Positions 16,467 through 23,694 of a stretch of DNA of 63,195 bases are shown here, piece after piece. Under the pieces are notes generated by a model. It did not search any database and was not told the origin of the DNA. It was given only the letters and a program-made list of their open reading frames with translations. The DNA is taken from contig BEHN01000018.1 in NCBI GenBank assembly GCA_002898535.1, forward strand, positions 1-63,195, written 5' to 3'. Each line of letters opens with the position of its first letter. Within the stretch, counting starts at the first letter, position 1. This stretch comes from a bacterium HR11 (GTDB lineage Bacteria > Acidobacteriota > HRBIN11). Both the position numbers and the translations under genes were made by a program.

Positions 16467-16915
16467 CAGAGCCGTTCGGGAGGTGAGAAGTGAGATGGAG
16501 AGTGGAAAGGGTACATCCACGAAAGCATGATGTTTCAGGCATTCGGCAGATGGGCATTTGGCAGATGGGCAGATGGGCAGGTGGGCAGATAGGCAGGTGG
16601 GCAGATGGGCAGATGGGCATTTGGCAGATGGGCAGTCGGCAGGTCGGCAGATAGGCAGATAGGCAGATGGGCAGGTGGGCCGGTCGGGCGACGGGCGTCT
16701 ATCCCCGGCCCACCGCCCGTCATGGCGGTGGCTTCCGTAGAGAGCCCGCCGTCCTGCGGGCGTCATCCTCATGCACCGCCCGTCCTGGCCGGGTCGATCC
16801 CCTCTGAACACCGCCCGTCATGGCGGTGTCATCCTTCACAAGCTTGAAAAATCGAGATCGCCGGGCCATCGTTTTCCCGAAGGGGAACCGCATTTCTCCC
16901 GACCGAACGACTCTG
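16467..16915. repeat. Mosaic TIR element, copy A
   Basis: The 449-bp element starts CAGAGCCGTTCGGGAGGTGA and ends with the inverted match CCGACCGAACGACTCTG. Inside the left arm lies a GCAGATGG tandem array (16545-16690). The centre holds four palindromic modules such as CACCGCCCGTCATGGCGGTG. The right arm runs from CTTGAAAAATCGAGATCGCC to the end. It fills the gap between divergent genes. Confidence 0.85.
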
Positions 16916-16919
16916 CCAA

Positions 16920-16960
16920 TCTTGCATCCTGCATCCTGCATCTTGTATCCTGCATTCGGA
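16920..16960. repeat. 7-bp tandem repeat upstream of gltX
   Basis: Five heptamers (ATCTTGC, ATCCTGC, ATCCTGC, ATCTTGT, ATCCTGC) lie directly after the mosaic element and 25 bp before the gltX start. Confidence 0.88.
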
Positions 16961-16984
16961 AGGGCTTCGGTCGTGGAGAGGCGG

Positions 16985-18430
16985 ATGACGGTACGTGTGC
17001 GCTTCGCCCCCAGTCCGACGGGCTATCTGCACGTCGGGGGGGCGCGGACGGCGTTGTTTAACTGGCTGTTTGCCCGAAAGCACGGTGGGACCTTTATCCT
17101 GCGGATCGAGGACACGGACGTCGAGCGGTCCTCGGCTGAAATGGTCGAGGGCATCCTCGAGGCTCTTCGGTGGTTGGGCCTCGATTGGGACGAGGGCCCC
17201 TACTATCAGTCCCAGCGGCTGGCTCTCTACCGGGAAGTGGCCCACGCCTTGTGGCGGCGGGGGTACGCCTACCCCTGCTTTTGCGACCCGGCCGTCCTGG
17301 AGCAGGAACGGGAAGCGGCTCGGGCGCAGGGCCGGCCTTGGAAGTACGACCGGCGATGCGACCGTCTGGACCGGTCCGAGCAGGAGCGTCGGGTCCAAGC
17401 GGGTCAGCCCTACGCCTTGCGGTTTCGAGTCCCCGAGGACGTCACCCTGCGGTTTGAGGACGGCGTCCACGGGGCTGTCGAGTTTGCCCTCCGGGACGTC
17501 GAGGACTTTGTCCTCCTTCGGTCGGACGGCTATCCGACGTACCAGCTGGCCGTCGTCGTCGACGACCACGACATGCGGGTGACCCATGTCATCCGGGGCG
17601 ACGACCACATCGCCAATACGCCGAAGCAGATCCTCATCTATCGGGCGATGGACTGGCCCCTCCCGGCCTTTGCCCACGTGCCCCTCATCCTGGGGCCTGA
17701 CCGGTCCCGGCTCAGCAAGCGGCATGGGGCCGTGTCCGTCCTGGCCTATCGGGACGAGGGCTACCTTCCGGAGGCCCTCCGGAATTACTTGGCTTTGTTA
17801 GGATGGTACCCCCCGGGGGGCCAGGAAATTCTCTCCTTAGAGGATATGGTCCGCCTGTTTGACCTTCGGGACGTCAACAAGGCGAATCCCATCTTTGACA
17901 TCCAGAAGCTCCAGTGGATGAACGCCGAGTATATCCGTCAGCTCCCGGACGACGTGCTCCTCGAGCGGCTCCGGCCGTTTTTGGAGCGCCGGGGTTGGTG
18001 GGCCGACGTGCAGGCCCACCCGGAACGGTACCGCCGCCGGGTCGGTCTCTTGAAGAGCCGTGCCCGGTTATTGACCGATTTTCTAACGATGGGCGAAGCC
18101 TTCTTTACGGAAGATTACACGATCGACCCCGAGGCGGCCGCCCAGCGGTGGACCGATGCCCGTCTGCCGGCGTTGGTGGAAACGCTGGCCGACCGCTTGG
18201 CCGAATTGACGGAATTTACCGCGCCGGCCATCGAGGCCACGGTCCGGGCGGTGGCCGAGCAGGCCTCGGTCAAGCCGGCCGTCCTGATTCACGCTGTCCG
18301 GGTCGCCCTGACGGGCCGCACGGTCGGCCCGGGCCTGTTTGAACTGATGGAGGTCTTGGGACAGGATACGGTCGTCCGGCGGCTCCGGCGGATCCTGCCC
18401 CGGCTTGGGGAGATGGGAGTGAGGCCGTAA
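16985..18430 (+). CDS. gltX: Glutamyl-tRNA synthetase
   Basis: The 481-residue enzyme charges tRNA-Glu (and perhaps tRNA-Gln) with glutamate. The class I signatures are clear: R-F-A-P-S-P-T-G-Y-L-H-V-G-G-A-R-T-A (HIGH-type) and D-R-S-R-L-S-K-R-H-G (KMSKS-type). The I-R-G-D-D-H-I-A-N-T-P-K-Q segment and the helical anticodon-binding C-terminal half are also present. I use the ATG at 16985 with GAGAGG upstream; a longer frame reaches back into the repeat element and is not family-like. Confidence 0.96.
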   Translation: MTVRVRFAPSPTGYLHVGGARTALFNWLFARKHGGTFILRIEDTDVERSSAEMVEGILEALRWLGLDWDEGPYYQSQRLALYREVAHALWRRGYAYPCFCDPAVLEQEREAARAQGRPWKYDRRCDRLDRSEQERRVQAGQPYALRFRVPEDVTLRFEDGVHGAVEFALRDVEDFVLLRSDGYPTYQLAVVVDDHDMRVTHVIRGDDHIANTPKQILIYRAMDWPLPAFAHVPLILGPDRSRLSKRHGAVSVLAYRDEGYLPEALRNYLALLGWYPPGGQEILSLEDMVRLFDLRDVNKANPIFDIQKLQWMNAEYIRQLPDDVLLERLRPFLERRGWWADVQAHPERYRRRVGLLKSRARLLTDFLTMGEAFFTEDYTIDPEAAAQRWTDARLPALVETLADRLAELTEFTAPAIEATVRAVAEQASVKPAVLIHAVRVALTGRTVGPGLFELMEVLGQDTVVRRLRRILPRLGEMGVRP

Positions 18431-18449
18431 GTCGGCAGGTGGGCCGATA

Positions 18450-18526
18450 GAATGCCTGAAAAACCGTCTTTCCCGAAGGGTCCGAAAAGCTGAATTCATC
18501 GACTTTTCACGGGCCGAACGGCTCTG
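18450..18526. repeat. Mosaic element right arm, solo copy
   Basis: A single arm of the form CCTGAAAAACCGTCTTTCCC ... CGGGCCGAACGGCTCTG lies directly upstream of the SDR gene. No matching left arm is seen. Confidence 0.8.
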
Positions 18527-18551
18527 ATATGCTTGAAAAGTGGAGTACCTC

Positions 18552-19313
18552 ATGCTGGAGGGTCTGGTCGTCGCCGTGTTGGGTGCCAGTAGCGGTCTCG
18601 CCGAGGCGAGTCTTCATGCCTTGGCCGAACGAGGCGCCCATCTTGTCCTGATGGGCCGCCGTCGAGGGGTCCTGGAAGGGCGGGCCCGACAAATTCGGGA
18701 ACGGTGGGACCGGCCTGTCCAGGTCGTCGTCGGGGACATTCAAGACGAAGAGACCTGGCATCGGCTCTGGGCGGCGATGATGGACCTCCCGGGCCGTCCC
18801 TTTGGGTGGGTGTGCTTCGTCGGGGACCCTGGCCGGCTCCCCGCCGACCAGTGGTCGGTCCCGAACCTGGCCCGGCTGTTTGCCGTCAATGCGGCGGCGC
18901 CCCTGCTGGCCTTGCGGGACTGGGCCCGCCGGATGAAGGCGACCGGCCACGACGGCAATGCCGTCCTATTCGCCAGTATGCAGGCCGTGTATCCTGTCGA
19001 AGATAGCCTGCCCTATGCCTTGGGAAAGGCCGCCCTCGTCCATGGGGCCCGGATCTTGGCGAAGGAGTTCGGGACGCCCCCGCCGATCCGGGTGAATGTC
19101 ATCGCCCCGGGTGTCACAGAAGCCGGGATGGCCCTGGCCAGCATCGCCCAGGGCAAGTATCGGCCTTATGTCGAACGGGGCGTCATCCCTCGATATGGTC
19201 GCCCGGAAGACGTGGCCCGGGCCGTCGTCTTCCTGATGGCCCCGGACCTCTACATGACGGGCCAGGTCCTCCTCCTGGACGGGGGCCTCACGCTTCGCCG
19301 AGACCTCCGTTAA
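18552..19313 (+). CDS. SDR family NAD(P)-dependent oxidoreductase
   Basis: The 253-residue enzyme shows the SDR plan: a nucleotide site V-L-G-A-S-S-G-L-A-E-A near the N-terminus, N-A-A-A-P, the catalytic serine in L-F-A-S-M-Q, Y-A-L-G-K with catalytic Tyr and Lys, and the I-A-P-G-V-T segment. The R-Y-G-R-P-E-D-V-A-R-A-V ... M-T-G-Q-V-L-L-L-D-G-G end is typical of FabG-like classical SDRs. The substrate is unknown. The ATG at 18552 is six bases after GGAG; a GTG at 18540 is possible. Confidence 0.9.
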   Translation: MLEGLVVAVLGASSGLAEASLHALAERGAHLVLMGRRRGVLEGRARQIRERWDRPVQVVVGDIQDEETWHRLWAAMMDLPGRPFGWVCFVGDPGRLPADQWSVPNLARLFAVNAAAPLLALRDWARRMKATGHDGNAVLFASMQAVYPVEDSLPYALGKAALVHGARILAKEFGTPPPIRVNVIAPGVTEAGMALASIAQGKYRPYVERGVIPRYGRPEDVARAVVFLMAPDLYMTGQVLLLDGGLTLRRDLR

Positions 19314-19394
19314 ATGGCGTGACGGGGTTCGAAGGGAAGCCGTGGCCTGGGTCGAAGGGTCCAGGTCGACGCCGTCCCGTCGTTACGTCGTCCC

Positions 19395-19475
19395 GCAACT
19401 CGTAAGATCCTCCTTCTCGAAGGGTCGAAAAAGCCGAGCGGATCAGGGGTCTCACAGGCCGAACGATTTGTTGAT
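19395..19475. repeat. Degenerate mosaic element arm upstream of lexA
   Basis: The stretch CCTTCTCGAAGGGTCGAAAA ... CAGGCCGAACGATTTG matches the element right arm with several changes at the end. It lies about 55 bp before the lexA start. Confidence 0.65.
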
Positions 19476-19531
19476 CCTCCTGTGAAAGAGTCTTAAACTC
19501 AAGGTGAAATTGGCTCGTGCCGGAGGTCGCT

Positions 19532-20140
19532 ATGAGCGTGATGACGCCCAAGATGAAGCGGGTCTACGAGTACATCCTGCGTTTTTACGAACAGCATGGG
19601 TACGCTCCGACCTACCGGGACATCATGCGGGAGTTCGGCTTCACGTCGGCGGCTTCGGCTCACAAGTACGTCTACCGGCTGGCTCGCGAGGGCTTCCTGC
19701 GTCGCCTGCCTCGCCGGCATCGGGGCATCGAACTGGCGCCGTCCCCCGGCTGGGCCGAGGGCGGGGTCGTCCACCTGCCCATGATGGGCTACATCGCCGC
19801 CGGTCATCCTATCGAAAAGGTCACGACCCAAGAGACGGTCCCCGTCCCCCAACTGATGATCGGTCACAAGCGGGCTTACGTCCTGCGTGTGCGGGGCAAC
19901 TCCATGATCGAGGACCATATCCTGGACGGGGATTACATCATCGTCGAGGATCGTCCGGTGGCCCATAACGGCGAGATCGTCGTCGCCGAAGTCGACGGCG
20001 AGGTCACGCTGAAGCGCTTCTATACCCGGGGGGACCGAGTCGTCCTTCAGCCGGCGAATGCGGAGATGGCGCCCCTGGTCCTGCCGCCCGATAAGGTCCG
20101 CATCCACGGCATCGCCATCGGCCTCCTCCGGCGTCTGTAA
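19532..20140 (+). CDS. lexA: LexA-like SOS repressor / S24 autopeptidase
   Basis: The 202-residue protein has a winged-helix N-terminal domain (T-P-K-M-K-R-V-Y-E-Y-I ... G-Y-A-P-T-Y-R-D-I-M-R-E-F-G-F-T-S, residues 5-39) and a C-terminal S24 domain. The self-cleavage site A90-G91 (Y-I-A-A-G-H-P), the nucleophile Ser124 (G-N-S-M-I-E-D-H-I) and Lys161 (T-L-K-R-F-Y) are all present, so RecA-stimulated cleavage is expected. The ATG at 19532 lies five bases after GGAGGT. I could not identify a LexA operator; its target motif in this lineage is unknown. Confidence 0.93.
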   Translation: MSVMTPKMKRVYEYILRFYEQHGYAPTYRDIMREFGFTSAASAHKYVYRLAREGFLRRLPRRHRGIELAPSPGWAEGGVVHLPMMGYIAAGHPIEKVTTQETVPVPQLMIGHKRAYVLRVRGNSMIEDHILDGDYIIVEDRPVAHNGEIVVAEVDGEVTLKRFYTRGDRVVLQPANAEMAPLVLPPDKVRIHGIAIGLLRRL

Positions 20141-20159
20141 GACCTCCCATGCCCTGGGG

Positions 20160-20396
20160 GCCGGGGACGCGCCTCGTCTCCAAATGCAGTTCCGGGAGAC
20201 GGATCCCGGGGGTACACGCGCGGTGCCATCCCCCTCCCCGGTCCTTGCGCCGCTGGACGAAGAAGGGGCTCACCGCCCCCCGGGCGTGAGCCCCGTGGCG
20301 TCCACGGCCACCGAGGCCGGGGGCCCCAGACCCCCCACCGTCTCCGCCAGGGCTCGGGCCACTACCCCAAAGCCAACCCGTTTCAAGACCCGGGCC
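20160..20396 (-). pseudogene. DDE transposase relic, frameshifted
   Basis: One minus-strand frame reads L-K-R-V-G-F-G-V-V-A-R-A-L ... V-A-V-D-A-T-G-L-T-P-G-G and stops. A second frame continues V-S-P-F-F-V-Q-R-R-K-D-R-G-G-G-W-H-R. Together they match the catalytic-Asp region of IS4/IS5-type transposases (A-V-D-A-T-G-L followed by an S-x-F-F-V-x-R segment). The break lies at a run of six G/C at 20276-20281. Both ends are missing, so this is a dead fragment. The exact IS family is not certain. Confidence 0.55.
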
Positions 20397-20414
20397 ATTC
20401 GCCCTTCCTGCCTG

Positions 20415-21206
20415 CTACAGGACGCCAGCGAGGTACCGCCGCAGGGCCTCGTTGAACGCCTCGGGTCGTTCCATATTGGCCAGGTGGGCGGCCTCCGGGA
20501 GGACGACCAGGTCGGCTTGCGGTAGACGCTCGGCCATCGCCTGCGCTTCGGCCGGCGGCGTCAAGGGGTCTTCGGCCCCGACGACGACGAGGACCGGGAA
20601 ATTCATCCGGGCTAACAGGTCTGTCGAGTCCGGGCGGTCGGCCATGGCCCACAGGGCCTGGACGGCCCCGGTGGGGGAGGTTTGCCGCATCAGTCGTTCT
20701 GCCTCTTCGACGACGGCCGGTCGCTCGGCCCGAGTGCGAGGCGTAAAAAACTTGTCGATGTGCGCTTCGATGAGGGGTTCGACGGACCGGGCCCGGCGGG
20801 TCGCCTCGATGAGCTGGAAGCGGCGCTCCCGGGCCGCCTCCGTGTCGGCCGTGGCTCTCGTGTCGGCCAGGACGAGACCGCGGAACCGGTCCGGGGCCTG
20901 ACGGTACAGGGCCAGGGCCACATACCCGCCCATGCTGAGGCCCACGAATACCGCCTGAGGGACGCCCAGGGCTTCCAAGGCGTCCAGGACGTATCGGGCG
21001 TAGTCGTCGATCGTCGGTGGGAACGGCCACGGCGGGACATCCCCAAAGCCGGGATAGTCCAGGGCGACGCAGGGAATCCCCGACTCGGCCAGGGCCTCGA
21101 CCTGGGGTCGCCACATCCGGCGGTTCATGGGAAACGCATGGAGGAATACGACAGCCGGCCCGTGAAGGGCGACGTCCAGACCGGTCGATGGAAGAAAAGT
21201 CGACAT
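20415..21206 (-). CDS. Alpha/beta-fold hydrolase
   Basis: The 263-residue protein starts MSTFLPSTGLDVALHGPAVV. It shows V-V-F-L-H-A-F-P-M-N (oxyanion region), the nucleophile elbow G-L-S-M-G-G-Y, the acid strand V-V-G-A-E-D-P-L-T-P and the catalytic His in A-A-H-L-A-N-M-E-R-P. This is the usual layout of small esterases, lactonases and related hydrolases such as 3-oxoadipate enol-lactonase; the substrate cannot be told. The start is placed at ATG 21206; the upstream open frame encodes a TnpB-derived fragment. Confidence 0.9.
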   Translation of the reverse strand: MSTFLPSTGLDVALHGPAVVFLHAFPMNRRMWRPQVEALAESGIPCVALDYPGFGDVPPWPFPPTIDDYARYVLDALEALGVPQAVFVGLSMGGYVALALYRQAPDRFRGLVLADTRATADTEAARERRFQLIEATRRARSVEPLIEAHIDKFFTPRTRAERPAVVEEAERLMRQTSPTGAVQALWAMADRPDSTDLLARMNFPVLVVVGAEDPLTPPAEAQAMAERLPQADLVVLPEAAHLANMERPEAFNEALRRYLAGVL

Positions 21207-21237
21207 GGCTTGACCCCGATGCAAGAGCAGGATTAGG

Positions 21238-21298
21238 TCCCGGGTGCCGGGCACGGCTCGGACCCGGCCCGCGGGCTCTCGCCCGCTTTCGCCTCCAG
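21238..21298 (-). mobile_element. Fragment of a TnpB-type element 3' end
   Basis: About 55 bp here match the TnpB gene segment at 62448-62506 with few changes, including the hairpin GCGGGCTCTCGCCCGC (GCGGGCTTGCGCCCGC in the other copy). Read on the minus strand both encode G-E-S-G-R-x-P-A-G-R-V-R-A-V-P-G in one frame. In IS605-type elements the 3' end of tnpB overlaps the right end and the guide RNA, so this may be a solo right end. Confidence 0.7.
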
Positions 21299-21299
21299 C

Positions 21300-21515
21300 G
21301 CCCTCTATCGGCTCATGGCTCATAGCTGATGGCCCCTATTGGCTCATAGCTCATGGCTGATAGCTCATGGGACCATGAGCCATGAGCTATGACCCATGAG
21401 CTAATACGAGCCATGAGCCACAGGCCACCGCCCCGGGACCGCCCCGTACTCGCCATTCGCCACTCGCTACTCGCCATTTCGCCATTCGCTACTCGCCATT
21501 TCGCCATTCGCTACT
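21300..21515. repeat. Degenerate 7-bp tandem repeats
   Basis: The TCATGGC/TCATAGC family, its complement ATGAGCC, and TCGCCAT/TCGCTAC units cover about 215 bp, in the same order as at 245-380. No gene is seen. Confidence 0.9.
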
Positions 21516-21595
21516 CGTGTGCCATGAAACCCCATCCAATGACCCAAAAAGCCACAATAACGTCAGCTGCTGTCAGCCCCCTATCGCGATGCCTC

Positions 21596-21625
21596 TTGTA
21601 AAGACCGGGGGGACAGGACTATTAT
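21596..21625 (+). promoter_or_regulatory. Promoter candidate for tRNA-Pro
   Basis: TTGTAA (21596-21601), an 18-bp spacer and TATTAT (21620-21625, overlapping a TATAAT at 21623) lie about 38 bp before the tRNA gene. The AT-rich patch stands out in this GC-rich DNA. Confidence 0.5.
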
Positions 21626-21662
21626 AATAGGGGTCCCGGAAGGACTTATTGTACTCTACGGT

Positions 21663-21739
21663 CGGGACGTGGCGCAGCTTGGTAGCGCATGGCGTTCGGG
21701 ACGCCAGGGTCGGAGGTTCGAATCCTCTCGTCCCGACCA
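21663..21739 (+). tRNA. tRNA-Pro (CGG)
   Basis: The 77-nt cloverleaf has acceptor arms CGGGACG/CGTCCCG, discriminator A and an encoded CCA. The D-arm is GCGC-AGCTTGGTA-GCGC. The anticodon arm TGGCG-TTCGGGA-CGCCA has anticodon CGG, and the T-arm is GGAGG-TTCGAAT-CCTCT. It would read the proline codon CCG. Confidence 0.97.
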
Positions 21740-21806
21740 TTCCGACATGGGTGTTGGGTCTTGGGTGCTGGGTGGGGAGATGGGGATGTGGGATTGGGGC
21801 CGGGGG

Positions 21807-21836
21807 TTGACAGTAGCTGACATTTTGGGGTGAAAT
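21807..21836 (+). promoter_or_regulatory. Promoter candidate between tRNA-Pro and the FHA gene
   Basis: A perfect TTGACA (21807-21812) is followed after 18 bp by TGAAAT (21831-21836). It could drive a short transcript ending at the terminator at 21955-22006, or the FHA gene at 22046. Confidence 0.35.
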
Positions 21837-21954
21837 ATGACGATGTGTCACGGAACGGCTTCCCTCGGTACCGAGCACCCAACACCGAACACCGATTTTG
21901 CAGTTCGGCCGTTCGGCAATGAACGAATCGGCAGTCGGGCTAACTGTGAAGAGT

Positions 21955-22006
21955 CGGAGGATGGGTTGACCCCATTCCTCCGCTCTTCTCTTTTGTTTTT
22001 TATTTT
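21955..22006 (+). terminator. Rho-independent terminator
   Basis: CGGAGG-ATGGG pairs with CCCAT-(T)-CCTCCG around a short loop (21955-21982). It is followed by a T-rich tract (CTCTTCTCTTTTGTTTTTTA and on). This is the clearest intrinsic terminator in the window. The nearest upstream gene on this strand is tRNA-Pro, over 200 bp away. Confidence 0.75.
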
Positions 22007-22045
22007 AGAGAAGGCCGAAGGCCCGAAGCCGAGCGTGGGTTCGGG

Positions 22046-22603
22046 ATGATCATCCAATGCCCCACATGCCGACGGAAGTATCAATTCGATGAGTCACGGC
22101 TGACAGGCCGCCTGGAAGTCAAGTTCCGTTGTCCGGTATGTGGGACCGTCTTCAGTGCGAAGAATCCGGCCCTTATCCCTCAGGCCCCCACGGCAGTCCA
22201 TACGCCGAATCCTTTCCGTCAGGAGGTCCCGGAGGCCGGTGAGGCCACCTTGCTGAGCACGGCCCAGGGCCGGGACCTGGCCCTCCCGGAGGACCGCCGC
22301 CTCGCCCTGGCCGTCCTCCGGGGCGAGGAAGTCGGTCGAGTTTACCCCATCGACCGCCCGCGCATGACGATTGGCCGAAAGGACGCCGATATCGTGATTC
22401 CCGACCTGGAAGTCTCCCGTCTGCATGCCGTCATCGAGGTCTACAAGGACCGTGTCGTGCTGAAGGACTTAGGAAGCACGAACGGGACCTATGTGGACGA
22501 GAAGCCGATTAAGACGGCTTATCTCCAGGACCGCAGTGAGTTTCGAGTCGGGAGCACCGTCCTGATGCTGATCGTCACGCCCATCGAGGAGGCCGCCGGC
22601 TGA
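22046..22603 (+). CDS. Zinc-ribbon and FHA domain protein
   Basis: The 185-residue cytoplasmic protein has an N-terminal MJ0042-type zinc ribbon (I-Q-C-P-T-C-R-R-K-Y ... F-R-C-P-V-C-G-T-V-F, residues 4-36) and a C-terminal FHA domain (about 100-180: T-I-G-R-K-D-A-D-I-V-I-P-D, V-S-R-L-H-A-V-I, L-G-S-T-N-G-T-Y-V). FHA domains bind phosphothreonine, so it probably takes part in Ser/Thr-kinase signalling, though no kinase gene is nearby. The gene begins 40 bp after the terminator. Confidence 0.92.
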   Translation: MIIQCPTCRRKYQFDESRLTGRLEVKFRCPVCGTVFSAKNPALIPQAPTAVHTPNPFRQEVPEAGEATLLSTAQGRDLALPEDRRLALAVLRGEEVGRVYPIDRPRMTIGRKDADIVIPDLEVSRLHAVIEVYKDRVVLKDLGSTNGTYVDEKPIKTAYLQDRSEFRVGSTVLMLIVTPIEEAAG

Positions 22604-22619
22604 GTCGCGGCCGGACGGC

Positions 22620-23384
22620 TTACGTCGGAATCCGTCGCCACTCCCGAAGCAAGCGTCGAACGATGGGACGGGGCGCGCTGTCCTGCAAGAGCTGAAGGAC
22701 CTCTGATGGGTGTAGCCGCGGGATCAACTGGGCGGCGACATGGACCGGCGTATGGGGATGCCGCAGGAGGGCCATCCGGACGGCCGGTCGGTTGCACCAC
22801 TGGGGTAGGGCCGCCAGGGCTCGAATGAATTCGACGGGCAGTTGAGGTGCCTGAAGTAGGGCCAGGAGGTCTTCCTCGACGAGGCGGGGATTCCGAAGCA
22901 AGTTCAGTAAGACGCCGGCCTCTCGGCGGGTATTCCGGATGTGGATGATTAGGTTCCGAGAAGCGATCTTGGCCAGGGCCATCTTCTCGCCGACAGCCAT
23001 CTCTTCCAGCTTTTGGATGACCAGCCGCTCGGCCATCTGACGGATACGGGGGTCGACCCGGGGATTCAGGGCGACTTGCGCCAGGTCGTACCAGAACAGC
23101 TCATAGATGAGCTGACTGCTGATGGCATACGGTGTGGCCCGGCAGTGGACCAGGGCGGCCTTGACCCGGTAGTGCTGGAGCCACCGGCTGTCGGCATAGA
23201 CCCGTTCGGCCACAGCCGGCGTTACCCGGGGACTTCGCAAGATGGCGAGCACGTGGAAGGGCTCGCAGGCCGGATTTTCCAGGACGGCCAAGAGGGCTTC
23301 TTCCGTCGCCTGCTGAATGACGACCCAGAGCTTTTCGCCCGGGGCCGTCCGGGCCATATGCAAGAGTTGCATGCGGTCGTGCAT
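22620..23384 (-). CDS. Helical-repeat protein of unknown function
   Basis: The 254-residue protein (ATG at 23384; a TTG at 23417 is possible) starts MHDRMQLLHMARTAPGEKLW and is almost wholly alpha-helical. It has HEAT-like repeats in which short hydrophobic helices alternate with N-P-R or S-P-R-V-T turns: L-E-N-P-A-C, L-R-S-P-R-V-T-P, L-N-P-R-V-D-P, L-R-N-P-R-L-V, L-R-H-P-H-T-P. No signal peptide or membrane segment is seen. The fold suggests protein-protein binding. It is convergent with the FHA gene, with 16 bp between stops. Confidence 0.75.
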   Translation of the reverse strand: MHDRMQLLHMARTAPGEKLWVVIQQATEEALLAVLENPACEPFHVLAILRSPRVTPAVAERVYADSRWLQHYRVKAALVHCRATPYAISSQLIYELFWYDLAQVALNPRVDPRIRQMAERLVIQKLEEMAVGEKMALAKIASRNLIIHIRNTRREAGVLLNLLRNPRLVEEDLLALLQAPQLPVEFIRALAALPQWCNRPAVRMALLRHPHTPVHVAAQLIPRLHPSEVLQLLQDSAPRPIVRRLLREWRRIPT

Positions 23385-23579
23385 TTGACTGCTCTTTAAG
23401 AGAGGGCGATAAGGCAATAGCCGGCCGGGGTTTCCGTCCAGCCGCCTGGCCGCCTTATTACCCTACTGCCTTACTGCCCCGACTTGGGGTCTGACCAGGC
23501 CTGACTTACAATCATAGCACAAAGGCCGGGTCGGTCGGCAGGCGGGAGGCAGGCAAGGTCGTCCCTGAAGCGCGTTTTT

Positions 23580-23683
23580 TAAGACGCCCCCATGACTGCG
23601 GGCGCTCGATCGGCCGGGCGCCGGCATCACGGCTGGCGTTCCGAGGCATCTCATACGGCGCCATTTTCACGGCCGAACGGCTC
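23580..23683. repeat. Palindromic modules plus mosaic element end
   Basis: Two GC-rich palindromic modules (around 23582-23608 and 23618-23640) are followed by the outer end of the mosaic element, TTTTCACGGCCGAACGGCTC. This is directly upstream of tkt. Confidence 0.65.
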
Positions 23684-23694
23684 GGGGAGGTGCC

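Noticed and set aside
16700-16835. Possible CRISPR array in the repeated palindromes of the mosaic element
   Set aside because: The units differ in sequence and spacing, the intervening DNA is itself repeated in other copies, and no cas genes are near.
19460-19531. LexA operator upstream of lexA
   Set aside because: No convincing palindrome of a known SOS-box type is visible; part of the region is a degenerate repeat arm.
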